Below, piece by piece: positions 1 through 5,806 of a stretch of 9,017 nt of DNA. Position numbers and translations under genes: made by a program. Position 1 is the stretch's first letter; every line of letters begins with the position of its first letter. This stretch comes from an uncultured Selenomonadales bacterium (lineage in GTDB: Bacteria > Bacillota > Negativicutes > Selenomonadales > Selenomonadaceae), in the NCBI GenBank assembly GCA_947165405.1, contig CAMVAG010000079.1, positions 1-9,017 of the forward strand, written 5' to 3'. The notes under the pieces are model-generated. The model ran no database searches. It saw only the letters and a program-made list of their open reading frames with translations, and had not been told where the DNA came from.

Positions 1-1
1 C

Positions 2-571
2 AGCGGCATTGCCACGAATGAAAATCTTTTCAAGCAAGCGGCGGTTGTCGTCGGCGTTATCGCTCAAGACATGCTCGGAAGTATCGGCGGAATGGTCGCG
101 GTGCTCGGCGTCATAGTCTTGGCTATCACGTCAGGCGATACGGCTCTGCGCTCGTTGCGTTTGATGATTGCCGACGCGCTCCACATTGACAACAAAAAGA
201 CAGCCAACGTGTTTACTCTCGCGCTGATAATTTTCGCAATCGTCGCCGGCGTTCTCTACTTCGCCAAAACCGACGCAAGCGGCTTTGCTCTGCTGTGGAG
301 ATATTTCTCTTGGGCGAACGAAACGATTGCCGTCTTTGCCTTCGCGATGATTGCCGTCTACATGAAGAACAACAACATGCCCTACATTATGGCACTTGTC
401 CCCGGAACTTTTTACATGTACATGGTCTCGACTTACATTTTGCACGCGCCGATTGGCTTCGGCTTGAATTACACACTCAGCTATATCCTCGCGGCGGTCT
501 GCGCGGCAGCTTATGCGGCAGCGATTGTAAAATTCGGAAATACTTTAACCGCGCCACGAAACTTGCGATAA
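2..571 (+). CDS. cstA: CstA/BtsT-family carbon starvation (peptide/pyruvate) transporter, C-terminal part
   Basis: This is the 3' end of a gene that enters from the left edge; the frame is open from base 2 and gives about 189 residues before TAA. The family consists of polytopic inner-membrane transporters that take up peptides (CstA) or pyruvate (BtsT) when carbon is scarce. The segment LGSIGGMVAVLGVIVLAITSG, followed by DTALRS and RLMIAD, is the conserved CstA signature, and the later LLWRYFSWANETIA also matches the family. About four or five hydrophobic segments can be seen, alternating with short charged loops (e.g. HIDNKKTAN, YMKNNN). The ATG at 71 is internal, because the upstream codons continue the same membrane protein, so it is not the start. 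A terminator follows 18 nt after the stop, so this gene ends its own transcript and is not co-transcribed with the glycosyltransferase. Family assignment is confident; the substrate is not determined. Confidence 0.9.
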   Translation, partial: SGIATNENLFKQAAVVVGVIAQDMLGSIGGMVAVLGVIVLAITSGDTALRSLRLMIADALHIDNKKTANVFTLALIIFAIVAGVLYFAKTDASGFALLWRYFSWANETIAVFAFAMIAVYMKNNNMPYIMALVPGTFYMYMVSTYILHAPIGFGLNYTLSYILAAVCAAAYAAAIVKFGNTLTAPRNLR

Positions 572-589
572 ATTTTTTCGACGACATAA

Positions 590-623
590 AGGCAGGAAAT
601 TTTATTCCTGCCTGATTTTTTTT
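590..623 (+). terminator. Rho-independent terminator of the cstA-like gene
   Basis: A 9-bp perfect stem (AGGCAGGAA, 590-598, with TTCCTGCCT, 605-613) closes a 6-nt AT loop. It is followed after GA by an unbroken run of eight T (616-623). It lies 18 nt after the transporter stop codon and fits the classical intrinsic terminator layout. Confidence 0.93.
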
Positions 624-676
624 GCGCAAGACAAAGAAAAAGCATTTTAACAAATTTCAATTACAGCCGGTCATTC

Positions 677-704
677 TTGCAAAATCCGCCGCTCGTGTTA
701 TAAT
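677..704 (+). promoter_or_regulatory. Candidate sigma-70 promoter for the glycosyltransferase operon
   Basis: The -35 element TTGCAA (677-682) and a perfect -10 element TATAAT (699-704) are separated by 16 nt. Transcription would start near 711, leaving a leader of about 110 nt before the ATG at 823. It lies after the upstream terminator, as expected for an independent promoter. The call rests on consensus match only. Confidence 0.65.
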
Positions 705-746
705 TTTGAAACTGACAAATCGATTGACTTGGAAGAAATTTAAAAG

Positions 747-762
747 CCCTCCTGCAGGAGGG
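747..762 (+). promoter_or_regulatory. Perfect 16-bp palindrome in the glycosyltransferase leader
   Basis: CCCTCCTGCAGGAGGG reads the same on both strands. In the RNA it would form a 6-bp GC-rich hairpin with loop TGCA, weakly extended by A745-T764 and G746-T763. It is followed by the T-rich but interrupted run TTAATTTTAA. It could be a weak terminator or attenuator, a site for a dimeric regulator, or an RNA fold that hides the GGAGGG inside it. The sequence shows the palindrome; the role is unknown. Confidence 0.5.
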
Positions 763-822
763 TTAATTTTAATCATTGAAAAAAATCTTCGCAGAAAAAA
801 TTTTGCTTAAGGAGTGATTTGA

Positions 823-2847
823 ATGACAGCTTGTCCTGCGATCTCCGTGATTATCCCGATGTATAACGCGGAAAAATATATCGGCGAATGCCTCGAAAGC
901 CTCCTTCTGCAGACGTTTCAAGATTTCGAGGTTATCGTCGTTGATGACTGCTCAACCGATAAAAGCGTTGAGATTGTTCAAAGTTACGTGCCTAAATTTG
1001 ACGGACGGCTCAAGCTCACAAAGACAGAAAAAAATTCGGGCGGAGGAGGATATGTCCCGCGCAATATCGGGCTGATTCTTTCTCGCGGCAAATATGTTTT
1101 CTTTCTCGACGCCGATGATTTTATTCTTTTGTCGGGTTTGGAGACGCTTTATGAGGCGGCAGAAAAATTTGATGCGGATGTTACTTACATTTCTGCTCAT
1201 TACAGCCTAGACCGTCCAAATGAAGTAAAAATTTTGGCGGAAAAAAATTTGGAAGACAAACCGATTTTTATTGCAGATGACACGGATAAAATTGTTCGTG
1301 AATATCTCTCCAATAAATGGTTTTCTCATGCGCCGTGGTCGGTATTTGTTAAACGAGATTTTTTAATTGAAAACAGAATTTTATTTCCCGAAAAAATTTA
1401 TGGCAGCGGTGACATTATCTGGAACCTTCACATACGTTGCCTTTCAAAACGTTTCTTGAGAATTCCCAATCCCGTGTATTTTCGGCGGCGTTATGATCCG
1501 GAAGCTGTCACAAAAAAGCGGCGTCCGCCTGCGGAACAAATTTATCATAGCGGGCGCGCGCTTGCACTTTGGCTGAAAGCTTTGTCGGAACTTTCAAACA
1601 AGCTCGATTTCCTGAAGAAAAATTCCGATTGCGTCTATGACCTCTTTAAGATGGAAGTCGGGTGGATTTTAAACAGCCTGCGTGAATATCGAAAACAAAT
1701 GAATGATCGTAAAATTTACGAAATCTTGTATCGCGAACTCGCAAAGGAAAATAATTCGACCGATTGGATGATGCCGTTCTTTTTCGCGTTTATAAATGAA
1801 GAGCGGAAATTTAATGAAATTAATTCCCTCGAACAATTACAACGATATTTCACTGCCCGATTGGATATTCAATTGATTGAAACGGACGCGGGCGATTTTC
1901 AAATCCTTTCCGTTTCCGACAACACAGCCAAGTTAGAAAAGCCCGATTGGTTTCAAAAGGACGGTATCGGCTATGTGATTCAATCTTATGCCGGGAAAAT
2001 GGAAATCGTCGCCAAAGCCACCTCAAGCGGTAAGCTCATTTTAAAATTAAAGGGAATGGATGTTCGCGACCCTGCAAACAAGATTAAACGCATACCATAT
2101 TGGATTGACTACACAAAACTCCTCGTGAACGAACAGGTTATTTTCGACACACTCACTCCCGCTTGGCACGATAAACCTTACCAATACAATATGAACGTCA
2201 CAGCCGGCGATGAAATTAAAATACAGGTTGAGTGGATAACGCACGCACAGTTCACGAAGACAATCAGTAATGTTTCCGATAATTCTTTTACCTGCCCGGC
2301 AGTCTCCGTTATTATCCCGCTGTACAATTACGAAAAATATATCGGCGAATGCCTCGAAAATCTTTTGGCGCAAACGTTAAAAAATTTTGAGGTCATTGTC
2401 GTGGACGATTGCTCAACCGATAAAAGCGTTGAAATTGTTCAAAGTTACATTCCGAAATTCGGCGGGCGGCTTCGGCTTGTCAAAATGAAAAAAAATTCCG
2501 GCAACGCTGCCGAACCTCGCAACAGAGGATTTTCTTTTTCACGCGGCGAATATATTTATTTCTTGGACGCCGACGACGTTATAACTCCGACGGCTCTTGA
2601 AGAAATGTACACGCTTGCAAAAGATTATGCAGCCGACGTTGTCTATTGCGAAAAATATTTCATGTCGAAGGGTATCGGGCAGGCTTTCAAAGAAAATGTT
2701 TATCCTGCCGATAGCAAAATTCAACAGCCGCCCTTTGTCGATAAGCCGACTCTTGAGACAAACGACTTGGCAGAGCGCGTCGACAAATGGCTGAAAAAAA
2801 ATTATTGGATGATGGTGTCGCTTGACAAAAAGAGATTTGCTGATTGA
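823..2847 (+). CDS. Tandem family-2 glycosyltransferase, 5' fragment of a frameshifted gene
   Basis: This encodes 674 residues with two GT-A fold, family-2 glycosyltransferase domains, which transfer sugars from nucleotide-sugar donors during surface polysaccharide or glycoprotein synthesis, probably at the cytoplasmic side. Domain 1 begins VSVIIPMYNAEKYI-like (about residues 8-20), has the nucleotide-binding DD at 41-42 and the DxD motif DAD at 96-98. Domain 2 starts near 493, with DD at 528-529 and DAD at 582-584. Residues 240-340 look helical. Residues about 345-475 form a beta-rich module (YVIQSYAGKMEIVAKA, RIPYWIDYTKLLVN, PAWHDKPY) of unknown role, possibly carbohydrate binding. The start is well set: AAGGAG at 809-814 lies 8 nt before ATG. 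No membrane segment or signal peptide is visible. Domain 2 stops early at TGA 2845-2847, while its missing remainder continues in the +1 frame, so this is most likely part of one gene of about 841 residues spanning 823-3349. Confidence 0.88.
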   Translation: MTACPAISVIIPMYNAEKYIGECLESLLLQTFQDFEVIVVDDCSTDKSVEIVQSYVPKFDGRLKLTKTEKNSGGGGYVPRNIGLILSRGKYVFFLDADDFILLSGLETLYEAAEKFDADVTYISAHYSLDRPNEVKILAEKNLEDKPIFIADDTDKIVREYLSNKWFSHAPWSVFVKRDFLIENRILFPEKIYGSGDIIWNLHIRCLSKRFLRIPNPVYFRRRYDPEAVTKKRRPPAEQIYHSGRALALWLKALSELSNKLDFLKKNSDCVYDLFKMEVGWILNSLREYRKQMNDRKIYEILYRELAKENNSTDWMMPFFFAFINEERKFNEINSLEQLQRYFTARLDIQLIETDAGDFQILSVSDNTAKLEKPDWFQKDGIGYVIQSYAGKMEIVAKATSSGKLILKLKGMDVRDPANKIKRIPYWIDYTKLLVNEQVIFDTLTPAWHDKPYQYNMNVTAGDEIKIQVEWITHAQFTKTISNVSDNSFTCPAVSVIIPLYNYEKYIGECLENLLAQTLKNFEVIVVDDCSTDKSVEIVQSYIPKFGGRLRLVKMKKNSGNAAEPRNRGFSFSRGEYIYFLDADDVITPTALEEMYTLAKDYAADVVYCEKYFMSKGIGQAFKENVYPADSKIQQPPFVDKPTLETNDLAERVDKWLKKNYWMMVSLDKKRFAD

Positions 2848-3349
2848 AAATAACATAACCTTTTCGCCGATTCGTTCGGAAGATGATATTTGGTCTCTTG
2901 AAGTGCTCTTCTGTGCCAAACGATTTTTGCGAATCCCGAATATTTGTTTCATAAGGCGAATGCATGACAGCGGAATATCTTTCGGCGAATACACTACCTC
3001 GGAATACATACAAAGATGGATGGAATTGGTGATACTCGCTTTGAAGGATTTGGATAACTTTCTCGGCGAAACGAAATTTTTCAAAGAGAATCCCAATCTT
3101 CGCTACGTCATCATTAAAAATTTTGTAAGCAGAAAACTCTCGACGATTTATGGCAAAACAAAAGATTTAGATTCATTTGAGCTGTATAATATTTTCCTTG
3201 AAACGTTCGGAAAGCATCTCGGCGAACAAGATATTTTGGTTTCTGCTCTCTTGGCTTGCATGAATGAAGACAAAAAAAATTTGCAGAATGCAAGGCAACG
3301 CATTGAAAAGCTGCAGGATGAAATTAACCGCCTCACGGGCAAGGAGTGA
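2822..3349 (+). CDS. 3' fragment of the frameshifted tandem glycosyltransferase
   Basis: This frame holds the rest of the second glycosyltransferase domain. It begins at a TTG (2822) with no ribosome site worth the name, and its opening residues TKRDLLIEN match KRDFLIEN at residues 177-184 of domain 1 of the preceding frame. Further on, DDIWSLEVLFCAKRFLRIPN matches the DIIWNLHIRCLSKRFLRIPN segment of domain 1. It is therefore a continuation and not an independent gene. The middle (about 3000-3240) is helical. The last 25 residues (NLQNARQRIEKLQDEINRL region) look like a short coiled coil, perhaps for oligomerisation or partner binding. Its stop TGA (3347-3349) sits 5 nt before the aminotransferase ATG, and the AAGGAG of the next gene lies inside its last codons. 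Whether a full protein is made depends on whether the frameshift is real. Confidence 0.75.
   Translation: MTKRDLLIENNITFSPIRSEDDIWSLEVLFCAKRFLRIPNICFIRRMHDSGISFGEYTTSEYIQRWMELVILALKDLDNFLGETKFFKENPNLRYVIIKNFVSRKLSTIYGKTKDLDSFELYNIFLETFGKHLGEQDILVSALLACMNEDKKNLQNARQRIEKLQDEINRLTGKE
2827..2831 (+). other. Apparent +1 frameshift site (A5 run) in the glycosyltransferase
   Basis: The run of five A lies in the codons GAC AAA AAG AGA. Removing one A gives LDKRDLLIEN, which aligns without gaps to VKRDFLIEN of domain 1. As written, the frame reads LDKKRFAD and stops at 2845. The +1 frame is closed by a stop at 2810-2812, so the switch must happen between 2813 and 2844. The result is explained by one extra A, either from sequencing or assembly or from a real inactivating mutation. 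Confidence 0.75.
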
Positions 3350-3354
3350 TTTTA

Positions 3355-4527
3355 ATGGTATCGGCAAAGATGTATGAACTTGGAACAAAGAAATCGACAA
3401 TCCGCACGATATTTGAATTCGGGCGCAAGCGGGCGGCAGAGGTCGGCGAGGAAAATATTTTCGATTTCAGCTTGGGCAACCCGAATGTCCCGACGCCCGA
3501 TTTTGTTCGAGACGCCGCGATTGAAATTTTGCAGACTTACGAGCCCGCGCAAGTTCACGGCTACACGGTCGCGCCCGGCAATCCCAAAGTCCGCGAGACC
3601 CTTGCCGCGTCAATCAATCAACGTTTCGGCACGCACTTTGCAGGAAAAAATCTTTTCATCACGAGCGGCGCGGCGGCAGCTATCACGATTTGTTTCAAGG
3701 CATTGGCAGAGGAGGGCGACGAATTCATAACTTTTGCGCCCTACTTCCCCGAATACAAAGTTTTCGTCGAGTCGGTCGGAGCACAGCTTAAAGTTGTCAA
3801 GCCGCGTCCCGAAGATTGGCAGATTGACTTCGACGACTTCCAAAAACTTCTTTCGCCTAAGACAAAAGCCGTTATCATAAATTCGCCGAACAATCCGAGC
3901 GGCGCGGTTTACTCAAAGGAGACAATCACGAGGCTCACCGACATCCTCAAAGCTCAAGGGCGCGACATTTTCCTCATTTGCGACGAACCTTATCGCGAGC
4001 TTGCTTACGGCGTCGAGGTTCCGTATGTTCCGAATTTTTATGACAACGCGCTCGTCTGCTATTCCTACAGCAAAAGTTTTTCGTTGCCCGGCGAACGTAT
4101 CGGCTATATCGTCGTGCCCGATGAAGTTGCCGACTTCGAAAAAATTTACGGAGCGATTGCAGGCGCGGCGAGGGTTCTCACTCATGTCAACGCGCCGAGC
4201 TTGTGGCAGTTGGTCGTTGCAAAGTGCGCGGGCAAGTCTGTCGACATCACGCCCTACGAACGCAATGGCAAGCTCCTCTACGAAGGATTGATTGCGGCGG
4301 GTTTCGAATGCGTCAAGCCTCAAGGTGCCTTCTATCTTTTCCCGAAAGCTTTGGAGGCGGACGATTATGCTTTTTGCGAACGCGCCAAGAAATATGATTT
4401 GCTGCTCGTGCCCGGCGCGGACTTCGGTGCGCCCGGTTATTTCCGTGCGGCTTATTGCATAAAGCAAGAGACGATTGAACGTTCCCTGCCCTTGTTCAAA
4501 AAATTGGCGGCGGAATATCGAGGTTAA
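3355..4527 (+). CDS. PLP-dependent class I/II aminotransferase (aspartate aminotransferase-like)
   Basis: This encodes 390 residues, the normal size for fold-type I aminotransferases, which move an amino group between an amino acid and a 2-oxo acid using pyridoxal phosphate in the cytoplasm. Visible marks, numbered from this ATG, are FDFSLGNPNVPTP near 36-48 (substrate-side loop), the PNNPSG motif at 178-183 with the cofactor-contacting Asn, the CDEPY motif at 209-213 (Asp binds the pyridine N, Tyr the O3'), and SYSKSFSLPGERIGY with the PLP lysine at 240. The frame could begin at GTG 3346, but that codon is inside AAGGAG (3341-3346), which lies 8 nt before ATG 3355, so ATG 3355 is chosen. The ribosome-site block AAGGAGTGATTT recurs before the glycosyltransferase start. 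It lies 5 nt after the glycosyltransferase stop and 3 nt before the lipoprotein gene. The exact amino-acid substrate cannot be read from sequence; aspartate, aromatic or alanine types are all possible. Confidence 0.9.
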   Translation: MVSAKMYELGTKKSTIRTIFEFGRKRAAEVGEENIFDFSLGNPNVPTPDFVRDAAIEILQTYEPAQVHGYTVAPGNPKVRETLAASINQRFGTHFAGKNLFITSGAAAAITICFKALAEEGDEFITFAPYFPEYKVFVESVGAQLKVVKPRPEDWQIDFDDFQKLLSPKTKAVIINSPNNPSGAVYSKETITRLTDILKAQGRDIFLICDEPYRELAYGVEVPYVPNFYDNALVCYSYSKSFSLPGERIGYIVVPDEVADFEKIYGAIAGAARVLTHVNAPSLWQLVVAKCAGKSVDITPYERNGKLLYEGLIAAGFECVKPQGAFYLFPKALEADDYAFCERAKKYDLLLVPGADFGAPGYFRAAYCIKQETIERSLPLFKKLAAEYRG

Positions 4528-4530
4528 GCC

Positions 4531-5418
4531 ATGAAAAAAATTTTAAGCTTCGCGCTGATTATTTTGACGTTCGCGCTTGTCGGTTGCGGCTCCGAAAAAA
4601 AAGACGACGACAAATTAAAAATCGTCACGTCGTTTTACCCGATGTATCTTGAAACGTTAAACATAACACGCGGCGTCGAAGGCGTCGAGGTCGTGAACAT
4701 GACGCCTCCTCAAACGGGTTGCCTGCACGATTATCAATTGACGCCCGAAGACATGAAGACACTTGAGACGGCAGATATTTTTGTCGTGAACGGCTTGGGC
4801 ATGGAAAGTTTTTTGGATAAAGTCATTGAGTCTCACCCGAACTTGAAAATCATAAACGCCTCCGACACGCCCGACATTGTTCCGATTATGGAGGACGGCG
4901 TCCCGAATCCTCACGTGTGGTTGAGTTTGACTTATGCGATTGCGCAGGTGAAAAATATTTCTGCCAAGCTTTGTGAACTTGATCCTTCGCGAGCCGATGT
5001 TTACAAAAGATATACGCTTGATTACGTCGACGAGCTGACGACCTTGCGCGACGAGATGCACATTTCGCTGACGATGTTGCCGAACAGAGAGATTGTGACT
5101 TTCCACGAGGCGTTCCCGTATTTGGCGGCGGAATTCGGTTTAAAAATTGTGGCAACCGTTGAACGCGAACCGGGCACCGAGCCGACGCCTCAAGAGCTTG
5201 CCGAAACGATAGAAAAAATAAATTCGTTGCCGGTCAAAATCATTTTCACCGAGCCGCAATATTCCGCGAAGGCAGCCGAAACAATCGCTCGCGAAACGGG
5301 CGCACAAATCTTTGAACTTGACCCGATAGTCACGGGCGAGGCGAAACCCGAAAATTTATTGGACTACGTCGACCGCATGCTCAACAACACTTTGACTTTG
5401 GCGAAAGCTTTGCAGTAA
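4531..5418 (+). CDS. Zinc-type ABC transporter substrate-binding lipoprotein (ZnuA/TroA family)
   Basis: This encodes 295 residues. The N-terminus has Lys-Lys, a hydrophobic stretch (5-16) and the lipobox LVGC with the lipidated Cys at 19, followed by a charged linker (SEKKDDDK), so the mature protein is anchored to the membrane surface. The cluster A-1 metal-binding fold is shown by IVTSFYPMY (31-39), the metal ligands His66, His128 and His192, and Asp264 (ELDP). A third histidine in TFHEAFPYLAAEFGL favours zinc over manganese, because manganese-type homologues usually have Glu there; this is inference from family knowledge. There is no His-rich loop between ligands 1 and 2. ATG lies 3 nt after the aminotransferase stop, with a modest GAGG at 4520-4523, indicating co-transcription. 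No permease or ATPase gene is adjacent on the right, so it acts with a transporter encoded elsewhere or serves as an orphan zinc sensor or chaperone. Confidence 0.9.
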   Translation: MKKILSFALIILTFALVGCGSEKKDDDKLKIVTSFYPMYLETLNITRGVEGVEVVNMTPPQTGCLHDYQLTPEDMKTLETADIFVVNGLGMESFLDKVIESHPNLKIINASDTPDIVPIMEDGVPNPHVWLSLTYAIAQVKNISAKLCELDPSRADVYKRYTLDYVDELTTLRDEMHISLTMLPNREIVTFHEAFPYLAAEFGLKIVATVEREPGTEPTPQELAETIEKINSLPVKIIFTEPQYSAKAAETIARETGAQIFELDPIVTGEAKPENLLDYVDRMLNNTLTLAKALQ

Positions 5419-5443
5419 AAATTTTTCCAAGTATCCTCAAAAG

Positions 5444-5571
5444 CAGCGGAGAGCGAAAACCCGGCCGTCATGGACGACGGCCGCCGCGACCATTTTGCGT
5501 GATGCAAAATACAGCGGGCTAAGCGTCTTTCTTTTTGCTACTTTTTCTTTGACGCCACAAAGAAAAAGTAG
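5444..5571. repeat. Triple-hairpin intergenic element, candidate dispersed repeat
   Basis: This gap between the lipoprotein gene and the tRNA promoter has no credible gene. It holds three inverted repeats in series: CGGCCGTC/GACGGCCG (5462-5469 and 5476-5483, loop ATGGAC); ATTTTGC/GCAAAAT (5492-5498 and 5504-5510, loop GTGAT); and a perfect 14-bp stem at 5538-5551 and 5558-5571 with loop ACGCCA. No T-run follows any of them, so they are not canonical terminators. The layout (GC-rich stem with ATGGAC loop, then a CTACTTTTTCTTTG-type stem) resembles intergenic palindromic repeats that occur in many copies in bacterial genomes. The hairpins are seen directly; the repeat status is inferred. It may stabilise the 3' end of the upstream transcript. 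Confidence 0.6.
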
Positions 5572-5644
5572 ATTCTAAACATAAAAAATCATTGAACGCC
5601 TAATCGAAGTAAGCAAAAACTTTGCAACTTTTTAAAAGCAGGGC

Positions 5645-5673
5645 TTGCAAAATTTTTTTACCTGTGATAAACT
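5645..5673 (+). promoter_or_regulatory. Promoter of tRNA-Pro
   Basis: TTGCAA (5645-5650) and TAAACT (5668-5673) are spaced by exactly 17 nt, with a T-rich spacer and a TG two bases before the -10 region. Transcription would start near 5680, only about 5 nt before the mature tRNA 5' end. Position and match both support it. Confidence 0.75.
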
Positions 5674-5684
5674 GCGCAGGCAAT

Positions 5685-5761
5685 CGGGACGTAGCTCAGT
5701 TTGGGAGAGCGCTTCCTTGGGGTGGAAGAGGTCGTGAGTTCAAGTCTCGTCGTTCCGACCA
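5685..5761 (+). tRNA. tRNA-Pro (anticodon GGG)
   Basis: This is a 77-nt cloverleaf that reads CCC (and by wobble CCU) proline codons. The acceptor stem is CGGGACG (5685-5691) with CGTTCCG (5751-5757, one G-T pair), then discriminator A and an encoded CCA end (5758-5761). The D arm is GCTC/GAGC. The anticodon stem CTTCC/GGAAG (5712-5716, 5724-5728) encloses the loop TTGGGGT, placing GGG at 5719-5721. The T arm carries TTCAAGT; two outer pairs in its stem are G-U type. The C1-G72 acceptor end and the A discriminator are typical of bacterial tRNA-Pro. It has its own promoter and stands alone, convergent with dciA. Confidence 0.97.
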
Positions 5762-5774
5762 ATAAAGAAAATCA

Positions 5775-5803
5775 AAAAGCCCTCGACAAGTTCGGGGGCT
5801 TTT
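5775..5803. terminator. Bidirectional terminator between tRNA-Pro and dciA
   Basis: A 12-bp stem (5775-5786 with 5792-5803; one T-G pair) closes a 5-nt loop. On the + strand it ends in TTTT after the GGGGGC arm and lies 13 nt beyond the tRNA. On the - strand the stem ends in TTTTT followed by GATTTTC, and it starts 3 nt after the dciA stop. It can therefore serve both convergent transcripts. Confidence 0.85.
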
Positions 5804-5806
5804 CCG

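Noticed and set aside
622..810. 62-codon + strand frame starting at TTG after the cstA terminator
   Set aside because: It starts inside the T-run of the terminator, has no ribosome site, and spans the promoter and palindrome of the next gene. Its Lys-rich composition simply reflects A-rich intergenic DNA.
2824..2832. Programmed -1 frameshifting at CAAAAAG
   Set aside because: The needed shift is +1, not -1, and the heptamer in the reading frame is C AAA AAG and not A AAA AAG. A simple indel is the better explanation.
2539..3096. 185-codon - strand frame across the glycosyltransferase frameshift
   Set aside because: The + strand shows clear homology between the two domains on both sides of the frameshift. 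The antisense frame has no recognisable motif.
3913..4467. 184-codon - strand frame opposite the aminotransferase
   Set aside because: The + strand frame carries all aminotransferase motifs. The antisense frame is a by-product of codon bias.
5444..5571. CRISPR array
   Set aside because: The three hairpins differ from each other in sequence and spacing; there are no direct repeats with unique spacers.
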